Assembly (NCBI RefSeq): GCF_963676065.1 | Contig: NZ_OY780933.1 | Coordinates: 2,202,001 to 2,266,000 of the forward strand | DNA length: 64,000 nt | From: Maridesulfovibrio sp. | GTDB lineage: Bacteria > Desulfobacterota > Desulfovibrionia > Desulfovibrionales > Desulfovibrionaceae | Reading direction: 5' to 3' | Shown here: positions 8,705-18,874 of the stretch, piece after piece | Position numbering within the stretch: the first letter of the stretch is position 1 | Layout: each line of letters begins with the position of its first letter | Notes under the pieces: model-generated | What the model was told of the DNA's origin: nothing | Databases searched by the model: none | The model's input: the letters and a program-made list of their open reading frames with translations, nothing else | Made by a program: the position numbers and the translations under genes

Positions 8705-10850
8705 TGAATCTGATCTCCCCCTGCCAGTCCTTTTTCGGAGGATGGGCCAGAAACTCACGGGTTAATTTCAGGTAATAGTCAGCCAACCGGTCGGGGCCGT
8801 TGGTATCGAGGTGATTAATGAGGAGCTTTTCCGCTTGGTTGAAGTCGCGTGCCAGTAAGGCTTCCAATGCTTTTTCCCATTGCAGGACCTTGGTTTTATC
8901 CTGCGGTCTGACCGCAAAACGGGCATATTCTTCTGTGCTGTCAGGGCAGGTTCCAAGAAGTTCATAGACACCGCAGCTATGAGCGGTTCCCTTGGGCATA
9001 ACTCTTCCGGCAAAGCGGAACATGAATCTATCCCCGGCCAGAAGCTTGGTGGATTCACTGACCAGTATGTCGGTACCGAGATGTTTGTTCAGTCCTTCCA
9101 GGCGGGATGCAAGGTTTACCGCTGCCCCGATTGCCGTATAGGACATGCGGTCCGATGATCCTATATTGCCTACAACCGCTTCCCCGGTATGAAGTCCCAG
9201 GCGGGTCAGCATTTCCGGTTCGTTATGCGCCCGGCAGTTCGCATTGAATTTTGTCAGGGCGTCGCGGAAGCTCAGAGCGGCAAGGCATCCGTTACGGGCA
9301 TGCTGCCTGTCATCGACCGGGGCGTTCCAGAAAGCCATGATAGCATCACCGATGTATTTGTCGATGGTGCCGTTGTTATCCAGGATTACACGGCTCATGC
9401 ATTTAAGATAGCCGGTGATGGTTTCAGTCAGTTTCTCCGGGGGCATTGTTTCAGAAATGGAGGTGAAATCCTTTATGTCACTGAACAGGAAGGTCAGTTT
9501 TTTTCTTTCGCCTCCCAGTCTGGGAACAATGTTGTTTACAAGCATGGATTGCACCAGCGGACGGGGAATATATTTTCCGAAAGAATTAAGTGTACTGCGC
9601 ATGGTTTCAGTTGCTTCGGAAAGATCACGGACTTCAACAATTCTTGATTTAATATCCACCTTTTTGTTTAATTTGAATTGGCGGATGTTATCTACGCTGC
9701 GGGTAAGTTCAATCAGCGGTTTGCTCAATTTTCTGGCAACCAGATGAATGAGTGGAAGAAAAAGGATCAGAATTCCCAGTGAGACGAACAGGGCCCTTGT
9801 TCCTATTTCTGCAATTGGCTTTGTGAAGAAAGCTTCCGGGACTGTGATAGCGACAAAGAGTTTTTTCCCATATTCTGAGGGGAGAGGGTCGACCAGCGAT
9901 ATATATTTTTCTCCGTCAACATTCAGTTGCTGGATATGTATGGTCTTCCCGGGGTGTTTTTGCTGATTTAAAACCAGTGAATCAAGGACCGGGTTTTTAA
10001 GTCCGGTAACTTTAGGGCGGTCCAACTTACTGTTGGCTTTTGAGTATATGCTGCTGCGCATCTTTTCCATGTCGTGGTAACCGTAGAGATCACCTGATTT
10101 TTCAAAAATCATGATTTCGGAATTTTTGCCGACCAGCTCTTTTTTCATGAATATAGAAAGATTGGCCAGCGAGATATCCACCCCGATTACTCCGGGCACT
10201 GGGCCGTCGAACCTGCGTGATACTGTCAGCCCCGGTTCGCCGGAAAGAGCGAACATATATATGTCGCTCAGTACGGCCTTGTCGGTAATTTTTGCGCTGC
10301 GGTACCATTCGCGGATTCTAGGATCGTAGCTCGGGTTGCTGTCTGAATTCGAGCCGACTGTCACGAACCCTTTGTCCATATATCTGGTAAGTTCATATCT
10401 TCTTCCGCTGGGAAGATGCCCGAGAGTCTGAGTATACCATGCAGCATTTGCGGGGATGTTTTTTTCTTTTTTCATTTTTTCCCGGTTTCGCAGGGAGGAA
10501 ATCAGGAAAAAGTCACCATCCGCAAAGCCGATGAAAATTGATGTGAAATCATTGTGTTCCTGAAGGCACTTGAAGAAAGCATTACTCATTGGATGGGAAT
10601 GCAGGGAAGGTTTCTCTTCAATCTCATTGAAGCCGACATAGGTGTTGACTGTCATAAATGCACTGTCGAAAATGCTTTGGGTTCGTTCACCTATAGCTGC
10701 CCCGGTCTGCTTAACCAACTGTTGTGCCGAAAAAATAGCAATGCGTGAATTCTGGATGTAGCCATATGCTATTATGCAAAGTGCGATTGTGCACATAAGA
10801 ATTGTAAATACGGTTAAGATGTTTAAATATAGTGGTATGTTCTTTTTCAT
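8694..10850 (-). CDS. Membrane class III adenylate/guanylate cyclase with periplasmic Cache-type sensor
   Basis: About 718 aa. An N-terminal membrane segment (LNILTVFTILMCTIALCIIAYGYI) is followed by a periplasmic region of about 300 aa resembling dCache (AWYTQTL, YDPRIREWYRSA, GVIGVDISLANLS). Then come a second membrane segment (ALFVSLGILILFLPLIHLV), a HAMP-like linker and a class III catalytic domain. Metal-binding Asp residues lie in LFSDIKDFTSIS and DKYIGDAIMAFW. The Lys of DKYIGD and Thr of MSYTAIG favour ATP, and Asn/Arg in VNLASRLE are present. An ATG at 10850 is used; a TTG at 10865 is an alternative. It is transcribed ahead of the overlapping binding-protein gene. Confidence 0.87.
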   Translation of the reverse strand: MKKNIPLYLNILTVFTILMCTIALCIIAYGYIQNSRIAIFSAQQLVKQTGAAIGERTQSIFDSAFMTVNTYVGFNEIEEKPSLHSHPMSNAFFKCLQEHNDFTSIFIGFADGDFFLISSLRNREKMKKEKNIPANAAWYTQTLGHLPSGRRYELTRYMDKGFVTVGSNSDSNPSYDPRIREWYRSAKITDKAVLSDIYMFALSGEPGLTVSRRFDGPVPGVIGVDISLANLSIFMKKELVGKNSEIMIFEKSGDLYGYHDMEKMRSSIYSKANSKLDRPKVTGLKNPVLDSLVLNQQKHPGKTIHIQQLNVDGEKYISLVDPLPSEYGKKLFVAITVPEAFFTKPIAEIGTRALFVSLGILILFLPLIHLVARKLSKPLIELTRSVDNIRQFKLNKKVDIKSRIVEVRDLSEATETMRSTLNSFGKYIPRPLVQSMLVNNIVPRLGGERKKLTFLFSDIKDFTSISETMPPEKLTETITGYLKCMSRVILDNNGTIDKYIGDAIMAFWNAPVDDRQHARNGCLAALSFRDALTKFNANCRAHNEPEMLTRLGLHTGEAVVGNIGSSDRMSYTAIGAAVNLASRLEGLNKHLGTDILVSESTKLLAGDRFMFRFAGRVMPKGTAHSCGVYELLGTCPDSTEEYARFAVRPQDKTKVLQWEKALEALLARDFNQAEKLLINHLDTNGPDRLADYYLKLTREFLAHPPKKDWQGEIRFNVK

Positions 10851-10993
10851 AGAGTATGCTCGCAATTGCAGACATCATTGGTTTTATCTAACTTAGATAT
10901 ACTCGTGTTAAAATAAATCTCAATATTTAATTCAATTACAGGCTCTCCTGTGGCATATTTAAATAATAACCCGAACTGCATGGAGGAATTATA

Positions 10994-11785
10994 ATGAGGA
11001 GCTGGCGTATTGCTATGGCTGTGAAATTATGTCTGGTTTTGGCAGTCTTACTTGTTTTGCCCGGATGCAGTGAAAAGAAACCCGAACAGAAAAAAGAGTT
11101 GTTGGTATATTGCGGCATCACCATGATTAAACCGATGACTGAGATAGCGAAAGTCATTGAGCGGGAATACGGATGCAAAGTTCTCATTACCAAAGGCGGT
11201 TCCGGTAATCTTTTACGCTCCATTAAATCTAATATGCTGGGCGATCTTTATCTGCCCGGCTCCAGTTCTTACATACAAACCTGTTTTGAAGAGGGATTGG
11301 TTACGGATACCGCCCATGTGGGATTCAATAAAGCTGCGATGATGGTGAAAAAAGGAAATCCTAAAGGAATCCCCGATTCTTTGGACAGCCTTACAGACAG
11401 CAATTTACTGGTGGCTATCGGCAACCCTGAAAGTGGAAGTATAGGCCGGGAAACTAAGAAAATTCTGGACAGGAAAGGCATTTTTTCCAAGGTCGCAAGT
11501 AATGTGGATAAGGTTACAACTGATTCAAAGGATCTCATTCGTTTACTTAAGGATGATGAAGCTGATCTGGTGATTAACTGGTATGCTACGTCGACATGGC
11601 CAGAGAACAGGGACAGCGTAACCGTTTTGTCTATTCCTGAAGAATATGCAGGTAAAAAGAAGCTTGTGCTCGGCCTGCTAAGGTTTTCCCGCTATCCTGA
11701 TATCGCTAAATCATTGATGAAATATGCATCAGGAGAAGAGGGTAGGGCTATTTTTAATAAATACGGATTATATGATGTTAAGTAA
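10994..11785 (+). CDS. ModA-like periplasmic binding lipoprotein
   Basis: 263 aa. A lipoprotein signal peptide ends in LPGC (Cys near residue 25). The mature protein resembles molybdate/tungstate-type type II binding proteins: LLVYCGITMIKPMTEIAKVI, KVLITKGGSGNLLRSIKSNM, GDLYLPGSSSYI and ADLVINWYATSTWPEN. GGAGGAATTATA precedes the ATG. No modBC-type genes follow. Instead the next gene, a sensor kinase, begins inside this one (14-bp overlap), so it is probably the extracytoplasmic input of that kinase. The ligand is unknown. Confidence 0.78.
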   Translation: MRSWRIAMAVKLCLVLAVLLVLPGCSEKKPEQKKELLVYCGITMIKPMTEIAKVIEREYGCKVLITKGGSGNLLRSIKSNMLGDLYLPGSSSYIQTCFEEGLVTDTAHVGFNKAAMMVKKGNPKGIPDSLDSLTDSNLLVAIGNPESGSIGRETKKILDRKGIFSKVASNVDKVTTDSKDLIRLLKDDEADLVINWYATSTWPENRDSVTVLSIPEEYAGKKKLVLGLLRFSRYPDIAKSLMKYASGEEGRAIFNKYGLYDVK

Positions 11786-14393
11786 GAAGATACCGGGACT
11801 TTTTAAGGAACAGGTAACCGCTAAGGTGCTTTTTCTATGTATGATTTTTTTTCTGGTTTTTTTCGTAAATTTTGTCGTCGACCGGGTTCAACTCAGTACT
11901 TTTGCGCGATATGATCGGGAAATTCGTAACCAGCAGGCTCGTTCCGACCTCGGGAAAGCCATCATGCATCGACTGCTGATGATTGAGCTTGGTGTGGAAC
12001 GTATGGTGAATTACAATGATTTACGTAAAGTGGATTTGTCCATAGGTGACATAAACCATAGTCTGGATAAGCTGGGTAATATTCTGAATGTGTTGCAGCA
12101 TGGCGGATCTTTCACGAATATTTTTCCGGCTAATTTTTATGATGTCGACGAAGTTTATGAGCAGATAGATTTCCACAGGGACGAAGGGGCCGGCTATGTG
12201 ATGGAAGCCATTGATCTGAACCCCAAAATCTTTGAACTTGAAGAGGCTATAAACAGTGTCGTGTACATGATGCGGGATCTGCTTGGCAGAGAAAATGTGC
12301 CTACCCTCGGAAAGATTCATTCCATACTGAACTATCGTATCCTGCAGATAGATGCTTTAATTCTCAGGGCAAGGGAATCCACCGGTAAGATCTTCAATGA
12401 GACAGAGGTTGAAATTAACCGCCTTAAAAGGCTTAGAGATGAATCTTCCGATAGGTTGGAGAAGATAAAAATCGGTGTTTTAATTTTTAGTGTTACGGCT
12501 TGCCTCTACATTTTTTTTCGCATTATTTTTAATATTGTATCAATTCTGGAGGATCGAGAAAACAAGGCCCGTAATCTTGAGGAAGCTAAACTGACCATTG
12601 AAACCATTCTCGATTCTATCCCCGTGGGTATGGCTATTATAAATAAGCGCAGGGAGGTTGTCAGGATCAATCCGGCGGCTTTGAATATGTTTGGTGTGCA
12701 GTCGGAAGAGATGGTTCTTGGGCAGCGTTGTACCGATGTTTTTTGTATATCCGTATCAGAAGAGTGTCCGTTCGCGGATGGTATCGAAGATACTTATATG
12801 AATGAAGTTCGTCTTCAGACTGCCGATGGCCGCGAGATTACTGTCGTGAAAAACGCCACTTACGTCACTTTGTCCGGTGAGCGGGTTATTCTTGAAGCTT
12901 TTATGGATATCAGTGACCGCATTGAAATGGAAAAACGTCTTCAGGAGCAGCAGGAATATAACAGCGCGGTATTGCAGAGCGTGCAGGCCGGGGTAGTGGT
13001 TATTTCCGCTGAAACCCATACCATAGTGGATATGAATGAAGCAGCGGCCAGGCTTATCGGTGTAAATCGCGTTGAAGCCATCGGAGCGGTCTGCCATAAA
13101 TATATCTGCCCAGCAGAAGTGGGGAAATGCCCGGTTACTGATCTGGAGCAGGATATTGATCATGCGGTGCGCAGGTTGTCTAATGGTAAATTGGTTTTGA
13201 AAAGCGTTGTTCCGTTCAAAAGAGGTCAGGAGACCCTTTTGCTGGAGAATTTTGTAGATATCACCGATCGCATCGAGGCAGAGGAACAGCTCAAGAATGC
13301 TCTTGAAGTTGCTGACTCTGCCAATAAGGCCAAATCCGAACTCCTTTCACGCATGAGTCATGAATTGCGTACCCCGCTAAATGCCATTGCCGGATTTTCC
13401 GATCTCCTGCAGACTGCGGAGGAACCCCTTGCAGATAAGCTGAGGTCCCATACTGAGCACATCGAAGCTGCGGGACGGCACTTGACGCAGGTGATTAACG
13501 AAATTCTTGATTTCTCAATGATTGAATCCGGAGATTTTACCATCAGTCCGGAAGCGGTCAGTGCTTATGAATTAATAAATGATGCAATCAAATTTGTCGC
13601 TAATGATGCTGCCGAAAGCGGGATTACGATCAGCGTTGATGAAAAAATCGCGTCATTGCCCATCGTGATGGTGGACAGGACCAGATTTAAGCAGGTCCTA
13701 ATCAACCTGTTTTCAAATGGAATAAAGTATAATCATAAGGGCGGAAGTCTTGATATCACCGGGGCGTCCCTTGGAAATATGGTCCTGTTTACTATTTCTG
13801 ATACCGGAATAGGGATTCCGGAGGACAGGCAAGGGGATTTATTCAAGCCTTTCAGCCGTTTTGCTGACGCTGATTCCGACATTGAGGTAGCCGGAATAGG
13901 GCTGGTGATTTCCCGGCAGTTAATTGAGCTTATGGGCGGGAGCATAAAGTTTACCAGTCAGGTCGGCCAGGGGACAACGTTTACTATTTCTGTGCCCGGC
14001 AGCATTGAATGTGTCGGAGATGAAGATGAACACGAGATATTGCCCTCGATTTTGTATATTGATGATGTACGTAAAAATATTGAAAATTTGCGGAATGTTA
14101 TCGCCGTATGGGGCGGCGGTGACTTGATCGTACGCAAGTCCGTGGCAAAGGGAATGAGAGCTTTACCGTTGCTTAAGCCTGACGCTGTGCTCATAAGCAG
14201 AGAACTCGCATATGATTCCCTTGCACAAATAATCGAAGATATGCGTTTTTTGAAAGAGGATAACTGGGTGCCGATTATTGCGGTGGTCGGTTATGGTGAG
14301 CCCATGGGCGCTGATTGCGTGGTCCCCGCGCCTGTGACTTTGGAAGGACTGCAATACGTTCTGACGCAAAGCAAGGGTGAGCCGAATGATTGA
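11772..14393 (+). CDS. Hybrid sensor histidine kinase with two PAS domains and a degenerate receiver
   Basis: Roughly 873 aa from the ATG pair at 11772/11775, overlapping the upstream lipoprotein gene. Order: membrane segment (VLFLCMIFFLVFFVNFVVD), periplasmic helical region, second membrane segment (VLIFSVTACLYIFFRIIF), and two PAS domains each ending in a DISDRIE/DITDRIE linker. Then HisKA with the phosphoacceptor in LSRMSHELRTPLNAIAGFSD and an HATPase domain (NLFSNGIKYN, ISDTGIGIPED, GIGLVISRQL). The last 120 residues look like a receiver (SILYIDDVRKN) but have ISRE where the phosphorylated Asp should be, so phosphotransfer there is unlikely. The output partner is not encoded nearby. Confidence 0.88.
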   Translation: MMLSKKIPGLFKEQVTAKVLFLCMIFFLVFFVNFVVDRVQLSTFARYDREIRNQQARSDLGKAIMHRLLMIELGVERMVNYNDLRKVDLSIGDINHSLDKLGNILNVLQHGGSFTNIFPANFYDVDEVYEQIDFHRDEGAGYVMEAIDLNPKIFELEEAINSVVYMMRDLLGRENVPTLGKIHSILNYRILQIDALILRARESTGKIFNETEVEINRLKRLRDESSDRLEKIKIGVLIFSVTACLYIFFRIIFNIVSILEDRENKARNLEEAKLTIETILDSIPVGMAIINKRREVVRINPAALNMFGVQSEEMVLGQRCTDVFCISVSEECPFADGIEDTYMNEVRLQTADGREITVVKNATYVTLSGERVILEAFMDISDRIEMEKRLQEQQEYNSAVLQSVQAGVVVISAETHTIVDMNEAAARLIGVNRVEAIGAVCHKYICPAEVGKCPVTDLEQDIDHAVRRLSNGKLVLKSVVPFKRGQETLLLENFVDITDRIEAEEQLKNALEVADSANKAKSELLSRMSHELRTPLNAIAGFSDLLQTAEEPLADKLRSHTEHIEAAGRHLTQVINEILDFSMIESGDFTISPEAVSAYELINDAIKFVANDAAESGITISVDEKIASLPIVMVDRTRFKQVLINLFSNGIKYNHKGGSLDITGASLGNMVLFTISDTGIGIPEDRQGDLFKPFSRFADADSDIEVAGIGLVISRQLIELMGGSIKFTSQVGQGTTFTISVPGSIECVGDEDEHEILPSILYIDDVRKNIENLRNVIAVWGGGDLIVRKSVAKGMRALPLLKPDAVLISRELAYDSLAQIIEDMRFLKEDNWVPIIAVVGYGEPMGADCVVPAPVTLEGLQYVLTQSKGEPND

Positions 14394-14527
14394 TGGTAAT
14401 CGGATAAACATTTTTTGCCGTGACTTTGGAGCGTCCGTATAAATCAGTTCTACGCGAAGAAAAAAAATTAATTTTTATTTTTTTCGTTATCTGTATTAAC
14501 ATATGTAATAATGTGGGTCTGGATATT

Positions 14528-14540
14528 TGAGTATAATCCC
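14528..14540 (+). promoter_or_regulatory. Candidate -10 element before the chemoreceptor gene
   Basis: A perfect TATAAT lies at 14532-14537, about 33 bp before the ATG. No good -35 sits at 17 bp, so activation or an extended -10 would be needed. The 176-bp gap (14394-14569) shows nothing else. Confidence 0.3.
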
Positions 14541-14569
14541 AAAATTATTGCTGCGGAGGCTTAAGAGTA

Positions 14570-16699
14570 ATGAAAATCAAGTTTAAAATGTTTATCATGG
14601 TTGGAGTGCCTGTTGTAGCGTTGCTCATTATTTCATTGCTAGGGCTTACCAGCTTTGATGGTATAAAAAAGGATATAGATCGGGTTAACTCTTTGCATCT
14701 TGATCGTGCAACAATGATTGATGCCGACCGTGACGCGTATCAGGCACAGCAGGCTGTAGTCGATGCAGAGATGGCAAAAGAAGTAGCGAGTATTAACTCG
14801 GATATCGAAACGTACAACGAGAATCAACAGCAGACTTGGGATAGAATAAACGGACCTTCCGAACATTTTACTGCCGACATGGCTGGTGATTTCGCTGATT
14901 TCAAAAAAACATTCAAAATATGGGATGAAGGAAACAGCGCAGCCCTTAAAATTACTTCAACAACCCTGACTGTTAATACTGAGAGAGAAGAATATAAAAA
15001 AAGCGCTATGGGTTCATTTAGCGCCATGCGTGATGTTATTGATAAGCTAGGCGAAATAGCCGGTGAGCAGGCATTGCAGATCGGTCCGCAGGCTCTTTCC
15101 AGCATTCTTAATGCCGACCGCGATGCTTATCAGGCATATGTAGCTATTTTGTTGATTGACCGGGCTTCGACTCAAGAAGAACTTAATACTCAGGTCGCGA
15201 CCTATAAAGAAAACTCCGCGCAGACCCTTGATCGGGTCGTAAAAGGTGCCGACCTTCTCGGCTACGGTGCAGCCGAGCTGAAACAGCAATTTCTCAAGCA
15301 GTATAATCTCTGGAATTCACAAGGTGAAAAATTCGTAAGCCTAACAACGAAATCCTTTTCGGATAATATTAAACGAACTGAATTGCAGGCCAAAAGCGGT
15401 GAAGCCTTTGCAGTCATGCGTGAGAGCATTAACAGGCTTGGCGAAAAGGAAACTGAGCTTGTGGAAACTTATATAGGCCAGATGGAAAATACCATTTCCA
15501 GAACTGTTTCAATTTATATAGCAGTAGCCTTGATTTCCATCTTGGCGGCTTTGGGAATTGCATATGCATTTTCAACGCGCATTTCAAAAGCTTTGCAGGA
15601 AAGCGCCGAAGCTGCAACAGAAATTACCAGGGGTGATTTTGATATCGCTCTGCCTGCGAAGGGTAATGATGAAGTCGCAGAGTTGCAGTCTGCACTTAAT
15701 TCCATGGCATCAACTTTACGTGATAACATAGCTGAAATTAATATCAAAACTGAAGAGGCCGAAGAAAAAGCGGTCCAGGCCCGTAAAGCTACCGAAAAAG
15801 CGGAAGAAGCCATGCGCCGTGCGGAAAGCGCCAAGCGGGAAGGTATGGTTCAAGCTGCTGATGAGCTTGAGGGTGTTGTCGGGCAGGTGAGCTCTTCTTC
15901 AACACAGCTTTCAGCGCAGATTGAAAATTCTAAAAGTGGAGCTGAAACGCAAAGGGTCCGTGCATCGGAAACAGCAACCGCAATGGAAGAGATGAATGCC
16001 ACGGTCCTTGAGGTTGCAAACAACGCCGGACTTGCTGCGGAAATGGCCATGAAAGCTCAGGATGAAGGTGCCAAGAGCGGAAGAGTTGTCAATGAGGTTG
16101 TTAATTCTACCAAAAAATTGAATACGGAAACCGTTAAGCTTCGTGAGGAGCTGGATAGTCTTGGTAAACAGGCGAACTCTATCGGGCACATCATGAGTGT
16201 TATCACCGATATTGCGGATCAGACCAATCTACTGGCACTTAATGCTGCAATTGAAGCGGCAAGAGCAGGTGATGCTGGACGCGGGTTTGCTGTTGTCGCC
16301 GATGAAGTGCGGAAACTTGCGGAAAAAACAGTCTCCGCCACAAATGAAGTGGGCGACGCTATAAACGCTATTCAAAACGGCACTGCCAGTTCAATCAGCA
16401 GGATGGAAGAGACCTCGAGAGTAGTTGTAAGCAGTACGGATCTGGCGGGTCAGGCCGGTGATGCAATTGATGAAATTGTCAAGATGATCAATTCCACCAC
16501 TGAAATGGTTCAGGCCATTGCCGCTGCATCGGAAGAGCAGTCTGCGGCATCTGAGCAGATCAACCGGAGTGTTGCCGAGGTTGATGAAATTGCAACTGAG
16601 AATGTTGTCTTCATGGATCAGGCATCCGAAGCGATGGTTTCCCTCTCCGAAATGACTGAGCGCTTGAATAATATCATCAAGGCACTGAAAGAAGAATAA
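14570..16699 (+). CDS. Methyl-accepting chemotaxis protein with duplicated helical sensor module
   Basis: 709 aa. Membrane segments lie near residues 8-28 and 314-336, bounding a periplasmic region of about 285 aa. That region consists of two related halves: residues 51-164 and 182-294 share [40 protein letters not shown] and [24 protein letters not shown]. This is compatible with a helical bimodular (HBM-like) sensor. A HAMP domain and the signalling domain follow, with hairpin tip [20 protein letters not shown] and [16 protein letters not shown]. No C-terminal CheR-binding pentapeptide is present (ends KALKEE). The ligand is unknown. Confidence 0.93.
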   Translation: MKIKFKMFIMVGVPVVALLIISLLGLTSFDGIKKDIDRVNSLHLDRATMIDADRDAYQAQQAVVDAEMAKEVASINSDIETYNENQQQTWDRINGPSEHFTADMAGDFADFKKTFKIWDEGNSAALKITSTTLTVNTEREEYKKSAMGSFSAMRDVIDKLGEIAGEQALQIGPQALSSILNADRDAYQAYVAILLIDRASTQEELNTQVATYKENSAQTLDRVVKGADLLGYGAAELKQQFLKQYNLWNSQGEKFVSLTTKSFSDNIKRTELQAKSGEAFAVMRESINRLGEKETELVETYIGQMENTISRTVSIYIAVALISILAALGIAYAFSTRISKALQESAEAATEITRGDFDIALPAKGNDEVAELQSALNSMASTLRDNIAEINIKTEEAEEKAVQARKATEKAEEAMRRAESAKREGMVQAADELEGVVGQVSSSSTQLSAQIENSKSGAETQRVRASETATAMEEMNATVLEVANNAGLAAEMAMKAQDEGAKSGRVVNEVVNSTKKLNTETVKLREELDSLGKQANSIGHIMSVITDIADQTNLLALNAAIEAARAGDAGRGFAVVADEVRKLAEKTVSATNEVGDAINAIQNGTASSISRMEETSRVVVSSTDLAGQAGDAIDEIVKMINSTTEMVQAIAAASEEQSAASEQINRSVAEVDEIATENVVFMDQASEAMVSLSEMTERLNNIIKALKEE

Positions 16700-16702
16700 G
16701 GC

Positions 16703-16737
16703 GTTAAGCTGTGGACGCTAAAAATTCACGGCTTAAC
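16703..16737 (+). terminator. Hairpin just after the chemoreceptor gene
   Basis: GTTAAGCTGTG (16703-16713) pairs with CACGGCTTAAC (16727-16737) with one G-T pair. There is no T-run, so it may stabilise the transcript end. A second inverted repeat (CCGGCAGA/TCTGCCGG, about 16768-16815, followed by TTCTTTTT) overlaps the end of the convergent gene and could terminate this strand. Confidence 0.45.
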
Positions 16738-16781
16738 CTGCACATCTAAATGAATTTTGAAAACTTCCGGCAGAGCAGATA

Positions 16782-18578
16782 TTATGATGAAAATGTTTTT
16801 ATCTTGTTTCTGCCGGTTCTTTTTGCCTCATATAATGCTTTATCAGCCTGAGTTATTAATTCGTCAAAGGATACTCCGATTTCGCGTGCATTATGTGTAC
16901 TTATTCCAATGCTTACTTTGAACTGTATTGTGTTGCCATCTACTTCAAAAGAACTCGATTCAATTGTGCTGCGGATTCTTTCTGCAACTTTTAAAGAAAC
17001 GGCACGATCAGTCGCAGGCATGTACAAGCCGAATTCTTCGCCGCCCAATCTTCCAAATATATCGTAATCCCGTATTAAAGAATTCGTGATTCTGCAGAAG
17101 AACTTGAGAACGTCATCTCCTACGCTGTGACCATAAGTGTCATTCACATTTTTGAAATGATCAATATCGAGCATTAAAAAGGAGAAGGGCTGTTTAGTTC
17201 TAATACCTCTTTCCATCTCTTTAGTGGCTAATTCGTAAAAACTTCTTCTATTATTGATACCGGTCAGTGGGTCTGTAGCGGCCTGTTTTCGCAGGGCATA
17301 CTCAAGTTCTTTTTGCACGGAAATATCATTTACCATCCAGATACTGTTTATTTTGCTGCCACTGTGAATCTCTGCCTGACCGATAATACGGCACCAGAAA
17401 ATGTTATTGTTTTTGTCCTTAATTTGAATCTCTGTTGTAAAAATACCACCGTCTTTCATCTCTTTTTCATATGCGTCTCCAATAAGCTTATAGTCTTCAT
17501 CCGTTACCAATATTTTTCTGCTATTGGAACCTAACAGCTCCTCCATACGGTATCCTGTCATCCTTAGTAATTCAGGATTACAACGTTTTATTTTTCTGTC
17601 TACAATATATAAAATCCCAACCGGGGTGTTATTAAATATAACTGAGAGTTCTTTGTTCGTTGCTTGTAGTCCTTTTGTTTTGGCCTGAATCTGTTTTTTC
17701 AATGTTATGTTCCAAAAGAAAAAGAACAGGAAAAGTAAAAAGAGGCAGAGAGTTCCAAGTAAAATAAACTGGGTCTTTGTCAAAAGCATTTTCGACGGTT
17801 TAAGGCTGATCCATTTTCTGAAAATCTCTTTTTTCTGAGCCTCGCTGATCGAGTCCATAGCTTTTTGAAGAATACCGGCCAGTTCAGGCCAGTCAGATCT
17901 CACCGCGAAGCCGAGATTCAGGTCAAGATCTTTTTCCTCTACAACTCCCGCAACTCTCAGGTTGTTGATTCCCGTTTTTTCGGAGAAATATGAAGCCACC
18001 GCGTTTGTTGCAATCATAACATCGGCTGAACCTATAGAAACAAATCTCAGACCTGTTTCTATGTCAGGTACCACTATAAGATTGTAGTCGGGAAAGTTTT
18101 CTTTCATATATTTATGGGTCGCATAATTCTTGACCACAGCAACTTTTTTGCCTGCGAGATCCTCTATCGTATAGTTGGATTTGATATTCTCTCTGACAAT
18201 CAGAACCGACGGAAAATAAATATACGGAGTCGGAAAGGTCATATATTTAAGTCTTTCTTTGTTCTTGGCGGCGCATCCCCATGCATCGACATTTCCCTGC
18301 TTTGTTGCCGCAACAACTTCAGCCCATGTATCATATTTAACTATCTTGAAGTTAATATTAAATTTTTCTTTCAAAATATGAAGAATATCGCTTGTTATTC
18401 CCGAAAAGCGGCCTTGTTTATCAAAAAATTCAATAGGGGGGTAATTAGGGGCGGGTGCATATCTGATGTTCTGGTGACTGTTCAGCCAGTTTTGTTCAGC
18501 TTCGGTTAATTCCATCGCGGCAAGATTGGGAACCTGAATTAGGAAGATGAATATTATAATTATTATTTTGTTGAGCAA
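16782..18578 (-). CDS. Diguanylate cyclase with periplasmic amino-acid-binding-type sensor (SBP_bac_3-PAS-GGDEF)
   Basis: 598 aa. A signal peptide leads into an SBP_bac_3 domain (residues about 25-265: IRYAPAPNYPPIEFFDKQGR, DAWGCAAKNKERLKYMTF, LAGKKVAVVKNYATHKYM). Next come a membrane segment (FILLGTLCLFLLFLFFFFW), a PAS domain (FNNTPVGILYIVDRKIKR) and a GGDEF domain. The active site reads GGEEF. An RDYD five residues upstream is a complete RxxD inhibitory site, so it should make c-di-GMP with product feedback. A binding-protein domain fused directly to the cyclase repeats the region's theme. Confidence 0.92.
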   Translation of the reverse strand: MLNKIIIIIFIFLIQVPNLAAMELTEAEQNWLNSHQNIRYAPAPNYPPIEFFDKQGRFSGITSDILHILKEKFNINFKIVKYDTWAEVVAATKQGNVDAWGCAAKNKERLKYMTFPTPYIYFPSVLIVRENIKSNYTIEDLAGKKVAVVKNYATHKYMKENFPDYNLIVVPDIETGLRFVSIGSADVMIATNAVASYFSEKTGINNLRVAGVVEEKDLDLNLGFAVRSDWPELAGILQKAMDSISEAQKKEIFRKWISLKPSKMLLTKTQFILLGTLCLFLLFLFFFFWNITLKKQIQAKTKGLQATNKELSVIFNNTPVGILYIVDRKIKRCNPELLRMTGYRMEELLGSNSRKILVTDEDYKLIGDAYEKEMKDGGIFTTEIQIKDKNNNIFWCRIIGQAEIHSGSKINSIWMVNDISVQKELEYALRKQAATDPLTGINNRRSFYELATKEMERGIRTKQPFSFLMLDIDHFKNVNDTYGHSVGDDVLKFFCRITNSLIRDYDIFGRLGGEEFGLYMPATDRAVSLKVAERIRSTIESSSFEVDGNTIQFKVSIGISTHNAREIGVSFDELITQADKALYEAKRTGRNKIKTFSS

Positions 18579-18874
18579 GGTGTGACTCTCCTGTTGTGAA
18601 TATCGATATGTCTATTATTGTTTATTTTAATTAATTTAAAAGTTTATTTCAATTGTATTTTTAAGGCAGTTCGGTAATCAGGATATGAATGAAGGTATAG
18701 GTGAATTTAAAAATTGATTATTTAATTTGCATACAACCTTTGATTAAATAATAAATGATGTTAGTAATATTAACTAGTGAATAGTCTGGATGGGTGATGT
18801 TGTTAGTTGAACTTTAAGATCCATTAGCGGTGTAGTTGTCAGCTGCGGAATAATTCTCATTGCAAAGGTAGCCG
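18579..18874. other. AT-rich divergent intergenic region
   Basis: 296 bp between divergent genes for the diguanylate cyclase and the second class III cyclase. It must hold promoters for both. I see several TATTAA/TAATAT tracts but no promoter pair I can defend, and no RNA gene or clear repeat. Confidence 0.5.
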
